From: Nocardioides sp. Kera G14
Lineage (GTDB): Bacteria > Actinomycetota > Actinomycetes > Propionibacteriales > Nocardioidaceae
DNA length: 64,000 nucleotides
Direction of reading: 5' to 3'
Assembly: GCF_020715565.1 (NCBI RefSeq)
Contig: NZ_CP085839.1
Span: forward strand, 3,348,001 to 3,412,000
The translations under genes were made by a program, and so were the position numbers. Shown piece after piece: positions 33,126-40,935 of the stretch (position 1 is its first letter; every line of letters begins with the position of its first letter). The notes beneath the pieces were generated by a model. That model saw only the letters and a list, made by a program, of their open reading frames with translations, searched no databases and was not told the origin of the DNA.

Positions 33126-33632
33126 TCACGCAGTGCGCTGCGGTGCGTCCTCGTCTGCCGGCGGCCCGTGACGGTGCCATCGGTTGGACAGCAGCGGTGA
33201 CCCGCCCCACAGGAGCGCGAAGAACGCCAGCGCTCCTGCGAAGGCGGTGACGCCTGCCGTCGTACCGACGACGACGTCGAAGACGAGGAACAGCACGCCC
33301 GCGCTGGTGACGGCCGTGAGGACGAGCCCCGCCCGCGCGCACTGGTTGGCGGCCTCGACCAGCCAGTAGCGCGCCCGGTGTCGGAAGAGCACCCGGTGGA
33401 AGGCGGCCGGTGCGACGACGAGTGCCGTCGTGGCGATCGAGCCCGACAGCACCGTGAGATAGAGGCCGCGCTGGAAATCGGTCAGGTCCTCGAACCGCTG
33501 GCTGAACGGCAGCGTCAACAGGAAGCCGGTGAGGATCTGGACTCCGGTCTCGATCACCCTGATCTCCTGGAGCAGCTCGTTCCAGTTGCGGGTGAGGGTG
33601 TCCGGATCGGCCGGCCGTTCCTCCGCGTTCAT
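33126..33632 (-). CDS. DUF6328 family membrane protein
   Basis: This 168-residue protein begins with a charged stretch and RNWNELLQEIRVIETGVQILTGFLLTLPF, a pattern I associate with DUF6328. About four membrane helices span residues 30-150. The function is unknown. It stands alone on the minus strand, 3 bp from the end of marR and 52 bp from the SDR gene. The small domain and frequent occurrence in actinobacteria suggest a general membrane role. Confidence 0.75.
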   Translation of the reverse strand: MNAEERPADPDTLTRNWNELLQEIRVIETGVQILTGFLLTLPFSQRFEDLTDFQRGLYLTVLSGSIATTALVVAPAAFHRVLFRHRARYWLVEAANQCARAGLVLTAVTSAGVLFLVFDVVVGTTAGVTAFAGALAFFALLWGGSPLLSNRWHRHGPPADEDAPQRTA

Positions 33633-33684
33633 GGCCCCACTGTGGCAGCGCCGCCCAACTCCGGGCAGCCGCGCCCGATGGGCG

Positions 33685-34566
33685 TCAGGGCTGGATGTTC
33701 TCCAGGTCGGCGAGCAGTTTGGGGTGGGTGGGTGCCCAACCGAGCACCTCGCGGGTACGGGTGCTGGTGGCGGGCTGATCGGTGGCGAAGATGACGCCGA
33801 GCGGGCCGAAGGACTCCGTCGGAAGGCCCTGCACCGGCACGCCCAGCCGGCGACCGATGACCGCCGCGATGTCGAGGACGCTGTCGCCCTCGTCGTCGAC
33901 GGCCTGCCACGAGGTGCCGGGCTCGGCCTTCTCGAGCGCCAGGCGGAAGAGGCTGGCCGCGTCCGCGGCGTGGACGGCGGGCCAGCGCTGGGACCCGTCG
34001 CCGGGATAGCCGGAGACGCCGCTCTGCCGTGCGATCTCGGTGAGGAGCCCGGCGAAGCCGCCCTCGCCGTGGTGGTGGACGGTGCGCGGAAGGCGCACGG
34101 CGCTGGAGCGCACGCCCTGCTCGGCGAGGTCGAGGATCGCCTGCACGGTGCGACCGCGGCCCCCGACCGGGCCGTCGGTCGAGACCGGGTCGGCCTCGGT
34201 CGAGGGCCGGCCCGGGATCCACGGAGTTCCGGAGCAGACCACGAGCGGCTTCCCGGTCCCGGTCAGCTCCTCACCCAAGGCGAGCAGCGCGGCAGTCTCC
34301 TCGGCGATCGCGGTGTCGAGTGCTGCGGGGCTGCTGAAGTCGTTGGCGAAGGCGAGGTGGATGACGCCGTCGGCGCGTCGCGCTCCCTCGCGGATCGCCT
34401 TGAGGTCCGAGAGTGCTCCGCGGAGCGGCTCGGCCCCGACCTCCTCCAGCGCGGTGGCCGAGGCGTCGGAGCGGGCCAGGGCGAGGATGGTGTGGCCGTG
34501 GCTGAGGAGCTCGGCGACGACGGCGGAGCCGATCAGGCCGGTACCGCCGGTGATGAAGACCTGCAT
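33685..34566 (-). CDS. NAD(P)-dependent SDR/NmrA-like oxidoreductase
   Basis: This 293-residue protein has an extended-SDR Rossmann fold. The cofactor motif TGGTGLIGS lies at residues 6-14 and GVIHLAFANDF follows at about 66-76. The usual YxxxK is not clear (SSAVRLPRTVHHHGEGGF stands there), so it may be an atypical SDR such as a sugar epimerase or reductase relative. The gene is divergent from a TetR regulator; two inverted operators lie between them. GGGAGAA precedes the ATG at 34566. Its substrate is unknown. Confidence 0.85.
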   Translation of the reverse strand: MQVFITGGTGLIGSAVVAELLSHGHTILALARSDASATALEEVGAEPLRGALSDLKAIREGARRADGVIHLAFANDFSSPAALDTAIAEETAALLALGEELTGTGKPLVVCSGTPWIPGRPSTEADPVSTDGPVGGRGRTVQAILDLAEQGVRSSAVRLPRTVHHHGEGGFAGLLTEIARQSGVSGYPGDGSQRWPAVHAADAASLFRLALEKAEPGTSWQAVDDEGDSVLDIAAVIGRRLGVPVQGLPTESFGPLGVIFATDQPATSTRTREVLGWAPTHPKLLADLENIQP

Positions 34567-34586
34567 GGTTGTTCTCCCTGTCGACT

Positions 34587-34612
34587 GGTGATGGGACTGT
34601 TGTCCCATCACC
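34587..34612. promoter_or_regulatory. Probable TetR operator 1 (11-bp arms)
   Basis: GGTGATGGGAC and GTCCCATCACC form an inverted repeat with a 4-nt spacer. The site lies between the minus-strand -10 (TACGGT, 34615-34610) and the SDR start, so binding would block the SDR gene. Confidence 0.75.
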
Positions 34613-34620
34613 GTAGCAGA

Positions 34621-34644
34621 GTGATGGGACAACAGTCCCATCAC
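34621..34644. promoter_or_regulatory. Probable TetR operator 2 (10-bp arms)
   Basis: GTGATGGGAC and GTCCCATCAC surround AACA. Site centres are 33 bp apart (three helical turns). The site ends 1 nt before the TAGGAT -10 box of the regulator gene. Confidence 0.75.
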
Positions 34645-34645
34645 G

Positions 34646-34651
34646 TAGGAT
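34646..34651 (+). promoter_or_regulatory. -10 box TAGGAT of leaderless tetR
   Basis: TAGGAT ends 6 nt before the ATG at 34658; no Shine-Dalgarno is visible. Confidence 0.5.
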
Positions 34652-34657
34652 GAACAC

Positions 34658-35230
34658 ATGGGTCGCTGGGAGCCGGGTGCGCGGGAACGCCTCGTCGTCG
34701 CTGCCGTCGACCTCTTCACCGAGCAGGGGTACGACGACACGACGGTCGCCCAGATCGCAGAGCGCGCCGGTGTCACCAAGAGCACGTTCTTCCGGCACTT
34801 CCCCGACAAGCGCGAGGTCCTGGCAGCGGGTCAGGAGACGCTGAGCCGGCTGCTCGCCGACGGGATCGCCTCGGCGCCGTCCGGGGCGACGCCGCTGGAG
34901 TGCGTCGCAGCCGCGCTGCGTTCGGTCTCCGAGGCGTTCGGGGAGATGAACCGAGACCTCGGCCCGCGGATGAAGGCCGCCATCGCGGCCAATGCAGAAC
35001 TGCGTGAGCGGGAGGCGCTCAAGAGCGTCGGCCTCTCCCTGGCGATGACGTCGGCGCTCCGCGAGCGGGGGATCGCCGAGGCGACCGCGCAGGTGGCCGC
35101 CGAGCTCGGCCTGCTCGCCTTCAAGCGCGGTTATGCCGAGTGGTCGGAGAGCACGGCCGACGAGCCGCTTGCGACCTACGCCTTCGCCGCGCTGGAGGAG
35201 CTCCGCGCCGCGAGCGCCGCGCTGGGCTGA
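34658..35230 (+). CDS. TetR family transcriptional regulator
   Basis: This 190-residue regulator has an N-terminal helix-turn-helix (LFTEQGYDDTTVAQIAERAG ... TKSTFFRHFPDKREVL, about residues 19-57) and an all-helical ligand-binding domain. It is divergent from the SDR gene. The two matching inverted repeats in between make autoregulation and control of the SDR gene very likely. The ligand cannot be inferred. Translation appears leaderless. Confidence 0.93.
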   Translation: MGRWEPGARERLVVAAVDLFTEQGYDDTTVAQIAERAGVTKSTFFRHFPDKREVLAAGQETLSRLLADGIASAPSGATPLECVAAALRSVSEAFGEMNRDLGPRMKAAIAANAELREREALKSVGLSLAMTSALRERGIAEATAQVAAELGLLAFKRGYAEWSESTADEPLATYAFAALEELRAASAALG

Positions 35231-35252
35231 ACCGCGCCGCTACCGTGGAGGA

Positions 35253-35414
35253 ATGACCCAGCGCCGCTGGTACTTCGTCCTGATGGGCTGCTGCCTCACC
35301 CTGATCGCGGTCGCCTGGATCTTCGTGAGGCTGTGGTCGCCCGAGGCGGCGGTGATCATGTCGGTCGTCGCGGCGGTGATCCCGCCGATCGCGGTGATCG
35401 TCGCCAACTGGTGA
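35253..35414 (+). CDS. DUF3099 family small membrane protein
   Basis: This protein has only 53 residues and two membrane helices (about 8-26 and 30-51). The sequence pattern (RRWYFVLMGCCLTLIAVAW ... SVVAAVIPPIAVIVANW) matches DUF3099, a short actinobacterial membrane family of unknown function. A TACCGT -10-like box and GGAGGA lie directly before the ATG at 35253. The 13-nt sequence GCTACCGTGGAGG is repeated before the next gene (35439). Confidence 0.8.
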   Translation: MTQRRWYFVLMGCCLTLIAVAWIFVRLWSPEAAVIMSVVAAVIPPIAVIVANW

Positions 35415-35451
35415 CCGGCTTCCTGCGCGCGGTGATGGCTACCGTGGAGGC

Positions 35452-36227
35452 ATGAGCGAACTCGTCGACCGCGTTATCACTGCCCTCCGTGCCGAGCACG
35501 ACACCCTCGCCGCGCTCGTGGCGGAGCTCGACCCGACCAGCTGACCCGCCCGAGCGGCGCCTCGGAGTGGACCGTCGCCCAGGTCCTCTCGCACCTCGGC
35601 AGCGGTGCCGAGATCGGACGCGCGCCCATCGCCCGCGCGGCCGGTGAGGAGGTCGAGGCGGAGGACAATCAGGCGATCTGGGCCCGCTGGGATGCTGCGA
35701 GCCCGGGGGACCAGGCGACCGGATTCGTCGACTCCAACGCCCGCTGGCTGGCCACCGTCGAGGGCCTGAGCGCCGACCAGCGCAGCGACCTGGTCATCGA
35801 CCTCGGCTTCCTTCCGGAGCCGGTCCCGCTCGTGAGCGCGGTGGGCCTGCGGCTCAACGAGGTCGCCAACCACTCGTGGGACGTCCGCGTCGCCCTCGAC
35901 CCGGCCGCCGAGGTCAGCGAGGAGTCGGCGCAGGTCGTGGCCGAGCTCTTCCAGGGTCCGATCGCCTTCCTGCTCGGCCGGCTCGCGCAGGAGCGCCCCA
36001 CGACGGAGCTCATCCTCGCGGTGCCCGCCATCGGGGCGACGCTGACGGTCGGCGACGAGGTCTCGGTCGGGGACGACGTACCGGCTCCGCGGGCGACGCT
36101 CGAGGGACCGGCCGGCGCCTTCGTCCGTCTGCTCAACGGCCGCCTCAAGGAGCCGTACGTCGACGGCGTCGCCGTCGCCGGGGCGACCACCCTCGACGAC
36201 CTCCGGAAGACCTTCCCCGGCTTCTGA
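35452..36227 (+). pseudogene. DinB/mycothiol-dependent maleylpyruvate isomerase-like gene, frameshifted
   Basis: The reading frame from ATG 35452 stops at 35544 after MSELVDRVITALRAEHD and about 13 further codons. The family-like sequence continues in the next frame (LTRPSGASEWTVAQVLSHLG ... LRLNEVANHSWDVRVALDP ... TLDDLRKTFPGF). Restoring one base near 35532-35535, within a CCC run, gives one protein of about 258 residues with DinB-type helices. Such proteins use mycothiol or act as metal-dependent transferases. A damaged gene and a homopolymer sequencing error are both possible; an intact remainder favours the error or a recent event. Confidence 0.75.
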
Positions 36228-36307
36228 GGAGTCCCACACCGGGTGGTCGGCCGGTCCGGCCGCCTGCCCGGGTTCGACGAAGCCTGCCCAACGGGCTCGG
36301 TCCGCTG

Positions 36308-36313
36308 TAATCT
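36308..36313 (+). promoter_or_regulatory. -10 box TAATCT of the GGDEF-EAL gene
   Basis: TAATCT would start transcription about 45 nt before the GTG at 36366, giving a leader that contains GGAGGGAGG at 36351-36359. Confidence 0.4.
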
Positions 36314-36365
36314 TTCCGCGCTGGCGAGTGGATCGGGAGCTTCTCGTCTCGGAGGGAGGTGCGTT

Positions 36366-38045
36366 GTGGTGCAGGACCTTTTCGACGCCCTCATCCAGGC
36401 GACAGGTGAGGCTGTCTGGGACCTCGACGTCGCCAGCGGGCATCTCGCCTGGTACAACTCCGCCTACAGCTCGACCCTCGGCATCGACGAGCTGATGAGC
36501 TCCACCGACACCGACCTCTGGGCCCGGCGTCTCCACCCTGAGGACCGCGACCGTGTCGTGACGAGCCTCGACGAGGCCTGTGTCGGCACGAGCACCAGCT
36601 GGGCCGAGGAGTACCGCCTGCAGCGGGACGACGGCACCTACGCCGTCGTCGCCGACCGGGCGACGGTGCTGATGGGCCAGGACGGCAGGCCGGTCCGGAT
36701 GGTCGGGACCATCCGCGACGTCAGCGAGGAGCGCGCCGTCGAGGAGCGGCTGCGTCACGCCGCCTCGCATGACGCGCTCACCGGCCTCTCCAACCGCACC
36801 CTGTTCTACTCCGAGATCGAGGTCGCGATCACCGCGGCGGCGCAGGACGGCCGGCAGGTCGCCGTACTCCACCTCGACCTGGACCGCTTCAAGATCGTCA
36901 ATGACGGCTTCGGGCATCCGTACGGCGACCAGGTGCTGCAGTCCGTCGCGGCAAGGCTCCGGGCGCTGGTCTGCGCCGACGACGTCGTGGCGCGCCTCGG
37001 CGGCGACGAGTTCGTCATCCTCGTTCCATTCGTGAGTTCGGCCAGCGACATCGAGGAGATGGCGCAGCGACTCGTCGACTCCTTCACCGAGCCGTTCGTC
37101 GTCGAGGGCCGCCGGATCCACCTCACCGGCAGTATCGGTGTCGCGCTCTATCCCGAGCACGGGAACACCGGGCCGGCACTGATCGACAACGCAGACGTCG
37201 CGATGTACTACGCCAAAGCCGCCGGCCGCAGTGCCTTCCGGAGCTTCACGCCCCAGATGGCCGAGGAGACACAGCTCCGGATCGAGATCGAGACGCTGCT
37301 GCGTGGCGCCGCCGAGGCGGGGGAGCTCTCCCTCGCCTACCAGCCCAAGCTCGATCTCCGCAGCGACCGGGTCATCGGCTGCGAGGCCCTCCTGCGCTGG
37401 GACAGCCCCCAGCTCGGGCGGATCGGGCCGGTCGACTTCATCCCGATCGCCGAGGACTCCGGTCTGATCGTGCCGATCGGCGAGTGGGTGCTGGAGGAGG
37501 CCTGCCGTCAGGGCCGCGCATGGCTCGATGCCGGACTGCCCGAGCTGACGATGGCGGTCAACGTCTCGGCCGCCCAGCTGCTCCAGCCGGATCCGCTGGC
37601 GTGGGTCTCCTCGACCCTCGAGCGCACCGGCTTCCCGGCCGAGCTCCTCGAGCTCGAGCTCACCGAGACCGAGCTCGCCCAGGACATCGAGACCACGATC
37701 GCGGTGGTCGGCGAGATCCGGAAGCTCGGCGTCACGGTGTCGATCGACGACTTCGGCACCGGCTACTCCAGCCTCGACTACCTGCGCCGCTTCGACATCA
37801 CCGCGCTCAAGATCGACCGCTCGTTCATCAACGGGATGCTGCACGAGGCCGGCGACGCCGCCATCGTCCGCGCTGCTGTCGCAGTCGGTCATGCGCTCGG
37901 CCTCCGGGTCGTCGCCGAGGGTGTCGAGACGGCGGAGGAGCTCGAGCTGCTGCGGCTCCTCCAGTGCGACCACGTGCAGGGCTACCTGATCGGTCACCCC
38001 GTGCCGGCCGATGCCTTCGTCGCCGCGCTGGTGGGTGCTCGCTAG
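36366..38045 (+). CDS. PAS-GGDEF-EAL cyclic-di-GMP signalling protein
   Basis: This 559-residue protein combines a PAS sensor (1-122), a diguanylate cyclase domain (125-290) and a phosphodiesterase domain (300-555). The GGDEF motif is intact (RLGGDEF, 212-216), but no RxxD inhibitory site precedes it. The EAL domain keeps EAL at 340-342, NVSAAQL, ELTETEL, DDFGTGYSSL, KIDRSFI and AEGVET, so c-di-GMP hydrolysis is likely. The net activity cannot be told. There is no membrane segment, so the PAS domain senses a cytoplasmic signal. GTG 36366 follows a strong GGAGGGAGG by 6 nt. Confidence 0.93.
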   Translation: MVQDLFDALIQATGEAVWDLDVASGHLAWYNSAYSSTLGIDELMSSTDTDLWARRLHPEDRDRVVTSLDEACVGTSTSWAEEYRLQRDDGTYAVVADRATVLMGQDGRPVRMVGTIRDVSEERAVEERLRHAASHDALTGLSNRTLFYSEIEVAITAAAQDGRQVAVLHLDLDRFKIVNDGFGHPYGDQVLQSVAARLRALVCADDVVARLGGDEFVILVPFVSSASDIEEMAQRLVDSFTEPFVVEGRRIHLTGSIGVALYPEHGNTGPALIDNADVAMYYAKAAGRSAFRSFTPQMAEETQLRIEIETLLRGAAEAGELSLAYQPKLDLRSDRVIGCEALLRWDSPQLGRIGPVDFIPIAEDSGLIVPIGEWVLEEACRQGRAWLDAGLPELTMAVNVSAAQLLQPDPLAWVSSTLERTGFPAELLELELTETELAQDIETTIAVVGEIRKLGVTVSIDDFGTGYSSLDYLRRFDITALKIDRSFINGMLHEAGDAAIVRAAVAVGHALGLRVVAEGVETAEELELLRLLQCDHVQGYLIGHPVPADAFVAALVGAR

Positions 38046-38053
38046 GCACTCGC

Positions 38054-38059
38054 TAGCCT
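38054..38059 (+). promoter_or_regulatory. -10 box TAGCCT of a leaderless promoter
   Basis: TAGCCT ends 7 nt before the ATG at 38067. Confidence 0.5.
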
Positions 38060-38066
38060 CGAGGTC

Positions 38067-39059
38067 ATGCAGACGCGCACTCTCGGCAGGACCGGCCGTC
38101 CGGTCTCGGTCATCGGCCTCGGAACCTGGCAGCTCAGCGGCTCCGACTGGGGCGACGTGGACGAGAAGGACGCGCTGGCGCTGTTGCAGGCGTCGTACGA
38201 CGCCGGCGTCACCTTCTTCGACACCGCCGACGTCTACGGGGACGGCCGCTCGGAGTCCCTCGTCGGCACGTGGCTGCGCCACAACCCCGAGTCGGGGGTC
38301 ACCGTTGCCACCAAGATGGGCCGTCGCGTCGAGCAGATCCCGGCCAACTACGTGCTCGACAACTTCCGCGAGTGGAACGACCGCTCGCGTCGCAACCTCG
38401 GTGTCGACACCCTCGACCTCGTCCAGCTGCACTGCCCGCCTTCGGCCGTCTATGGCGACGACGAGGTCTTCGACGCGCTCGACACCCTCGTCGACGAGGG
38501 GCGGATCGCTGCCTATGGCGTCTCGGTGGAGACGGTGGACGAGGCGCTCACCGCGATCAAGCGGCCCGGCGTGGCGACCGTCCAGATCATCCTCAACGCC
38601 TTCCGCCTCAAGCCGCTCGACGAGGTCCTGCCGGCGGCCGCCCAGGCGGGTGTGGGCATCATCGCGCGCGTCCCGCTGGCGAGCGGCCTGCTGTCGGGCC
38701 GCTACAGCCTGGACACCGAGTTCCCCGAGAACGACCACCGCACCTACAACCGCCACGGCGAGGCCTTCGATGTCGGCGAGACCTTCTCCGGCGTTGACTA
38801 CGCGACCGGTGTCCAGGCGGCCGGCGAGTTCACGGCGCTGGTCAAGGAGACGGTCCCTGACGCGACCCCCGCGCAGGCCGCGCTCGCGTGGATCGCCTCG
38901 CTGCCCGAGGTCTCGACCGTCATCCCCGGCGCCCGCAACCCGGAGCAGGCCCGCGCCAACGCCGCCGCGAGCGAGGTCGTGCTTCCGGCCGACTTCGACG
39001 CCGCCGTGCGGCGTCTCTACGACACCCATCTCCGCGCGTCGGTCCACCCACGCTGGTAG
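38067..39059 (+). CDS. Aldo/keto reductase
   Basis: This 330-residue NADPH-dependent oxidoreductase of the AKR superfamily has the TIM-barrel pattern. RTLGRTGRPVSVIGLGTW lies at the start, the catalytic Asp and Tyr in FFDTADVYG, the catalytic Lys in ATKMG, and His in VQLHCPP. The cofactor-binding end is VIPGARNPEQARANA. It resembles the YdhF/Tas-like AKR families acting on carbonyl compounds. It is monocistronic and appears leaderless. The physiological substrate is unknown. Confidence 0.93.
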   Translation: MQTRTLGRTGRPVSVIGLGTWQLSGSDWGDVDEKDALALLQASYDAGVTFFDTADVYGDGRSESLVGTWLRHNPESGVTVATKMGRRVEQIPANYVLDNFREWNDRSRRNLGVDTLDLVQLHCPPSAVYGDDEVFDALDTLVDEGRIAAYGVSVETVDEALTAIKRPGVATVQIILNAFRLKPLDEVLPAAAQAGVGIIARVPLASGLLSGRYSLDTEFPENDHRTYNRHGEAFDVGETFSGVDYATGVQAAGEFTALVKETVPDATPAQAALAWIASLPEVSTVIPGARNPEQARANAAASEVVLPADFDAAVRRLYDTHLRASVHPRW

Positions 39060-39063
39060 GCGG

Positions 39064-40929
39064 TCACGCCGTCAGGTGGTGGACGTAGCACCAGCGCCAG
39101 TCCTCGCCCGGCTCGGCGGATTCCATGACCGGGTGACCGGTCTCGTGGAAGTGTCGGGTGGCGTGCTGGGCGGGTGAGGAGTCGCAGCAGCCGACGTGGC
39201 CGCACGCGAGGCACTGCCGCAGCGCGACCCAACGCGTCCCCTCGCGGACGCAGTCGGGGCACTCGGTCCTGCCTGAGGTGTCGACGGCGTCGTAGCGCTC
39301 GAGGTCCGCGCAGAGCTCACCGGCCGGGCGCCGCTGCTGGTTGACCGCACCGATCCGCACCCTGTCCTCCTCGACCACGTCGAGCATCGACTCCTCGACG
39401 TCCAGCATCTGCAGCACGTCGGCGACCACGTCGGCCGGCACGGTGCCGCCCGAGCGGATCTCCAGCACCCGGGCGCGCTCGGCCTCGATCATCGCAAAAC
39501 GCGCCCGCGAGTAGAGCTCGCTCGGCGCCTCGTCGCCGATGTTGGTGCTGAGCCGCTCCCAGGCGGAGAAGTTCCGTTGGTCGACGCGCTCACGCACCGT
39601 CTCGATGATGCCGTGGGGGTCGTCGTACTCGAGCTTCTCGAGAGCGGCGAAGCCGGCCTTGCTCGCCTGCTGCAGCAGGGTCGCGCGCGCGAGGGCGTCG
39701 TCGAGCGGATCCGGTGACGGCACCTTGAGCCAACGGGCCACCAGCGGCAGCGTCATGCCCTGCACGAAGAGCGTGCCGGCCACCACGCTGAACGCGACGA
39801 GCAGCAGGATCTCGCGGTGTGTGGTGTCGAGCGGAAGGAGGTACGCCGCCGCCAGGGTCACCACGCCCCGCATGCCCGACCAGCCGAGGATGAACGTGTA
39901 GGTCCACGGCGGAGTGCGTCCGAGGTCGGGATCGGGTGTGGGCCGGATCAGTAGGTAGCGCGTGACGAAGACCCAGACCATCCGCACGACGATGACCGTC
40001 ACGAGCGTCGCGCCGCAGATGAGGACGATGCGGCTCCAGGCGAGCTCGCTCTTGCCGACCGCGGCGATGAGCTGCCGGGCCTGGAGGCCGATGAGCAGGA
40101 AGACGGCGTTCTCCAGCAGGAACGCGATCGTGCGCCAGTTCATCCGCTCGGCGATCCGCGACTGCGCCGACTGCAGCACGGGCGCCCGGTGGCCCAGGAG
40201 GAGCCCGGCGATGACCACGGCGAGGACACCGGAGGCCTCGACCTTCTCGGCCGCGACGTAGGCCGCGAACGGGACGATCAGCGAGAGGCCGGTGTCGAAG
40301 ACCGGGTCGGTCACGTGCTTGCGGACGTAGCCGACGAGGAGGTAACCGGCAATGCCGATCAGGACCCCGCCACCGGCCGCGCGGAGGAAGTCGAGGCCGA
40401 CGTGCCAGGCCTCGACGCCGCCGGCGAGGGCGAGAATCGCGGTCCGCAGCGAAACCAGGGCGGTCGCGTCGTTGAGCAGCGACTCACCCTCGAGGATCGT
40501 GACGATCCGGCGCGGCAACCCGATGGTCCTCGCCACCGCAGTCGCCGCCACGGCGTCCGGTGGCGCCACGACCGCCCCGATGGCGAAGGAGGCGGCCCAG
40601 GTGGCGCCGGGCAGGAGCGCATGCACCACGACGCCGACCCCGCCGACCGTCGCCACCACCAGGCCCACGGAGAGGAGCAGGATGACGCGCCGGTTGGCGT
40701 TGAAGTCCACGAGCGAGGTCGAGATGGCGGTGGCATAGAGCAGCGGCGGCAGCAGGCCGAAGAGGACGACGTCGGGCTCGAGCTGGACCTCCGGGAAGGC
40801 GGGGATGTAGGAGACCGCGACACCGCCGACGATCAGCACGAGCGGTGCCGGTGCCTTGAAGCGGTCGGCGATCGCCGTGACCGCCAGGACCGCCACCGCG
40901 AGCGCGACGAGCATCAGGGTGATGTGCAC
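39064..40929 (-). CDS. Na+/H+ antiporter with C-terminal UBP-type zinc finger
   Basis: This 621-residue protein has about twelve membrane helices (residues 5-400) of the CPA1 (NhaP/NHE-like) type. Conserved sites include AVVAPPDAVAAT and LEGESLLNDATALV; the Asp of ND is the ion-binding residue. A cytoplasmic helical region follows. Residues 553-618 form a UBP-type zinc finger (CPDC, CLACGHVGCCD, HATRHFHETGHPVM, WCYVHH), a domain that in eukaryotes binds the free C-terminus of ubiquitin. It lies 6 nt after the receiver-phosphatase gene and may be the last gene of that operon. The role of the finger is unknown; it may sense redox or metals, or bind peptide tails. Confidence 0.9.
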   Translation of the reverse strand: MHITLMLVALAVAVLAVTAIADRFKAPAPLVLIVGGVAVSYIPAFPEVQLEPDVVLFGLLPPLLYATAISTSLVDFNANRRVILLLSVGLVVATVGGVGVVVHALLPGATWAASFAIGAVVAPPDAVAATAVARTIGLPRRIVTILEGESLLNDATALVSLRTAILALAGGVEAWHVGLDFLRAAGGGVLIGIAGYLLVGYVRKHVTDPVFDTGLSLIVPFAAYVAAEKVEASGVLAVVIAGLLLGHRAPVLQSAQSRIAERMNWRTIAFLLENAVFLLIGLQARQLIAAVGKSELAWSRIVLICGATLVTVIVVRMVWVFVTRYLLIRPTPDPDLGRTPPWTYTFILGWSGMRGVVTLAAAYLLPLDTTHREILLLVAFSVVAGTLFVQGMTLPLVARWLKVPSPDPLDDALARATLLQQASKAGFAALEKLEYDDPHGIIETVRERVDQRNFSAWERLSTNIGDEAPSELYSRARFAMIEAERARVLEIRSGGTVPADVVADVLQMLDVEESMLDVVEEDRVRIGAVNQQRRPAGELCADLERYDAVDTSGRTECPDCVREGTRWVALRQCLACGHVGCCDSSPAQHATRHFHETGHPVMESAEPGEDWRWCYVHHLTA

Positions 40930-40935
40930 CGTCGG

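Noticed and set aside
36248..36262. Palindrome CGGCCGGTCCGGCCG before the GGDEF-EAL gene
   Set aside because: A 1-nt loop cannot form a stable hairpin, and such GC palindromes are frequent by chance at this base composition.
35439..39047. A 1202-codon minus-strand open frame
   Set aside because: It is antisense to the DinB-like, GGDEF-EAL and aldo/keto reductase genes. Its Asp/Arg/Val/Gly-rich composition is typical of antisense frames at high GC.
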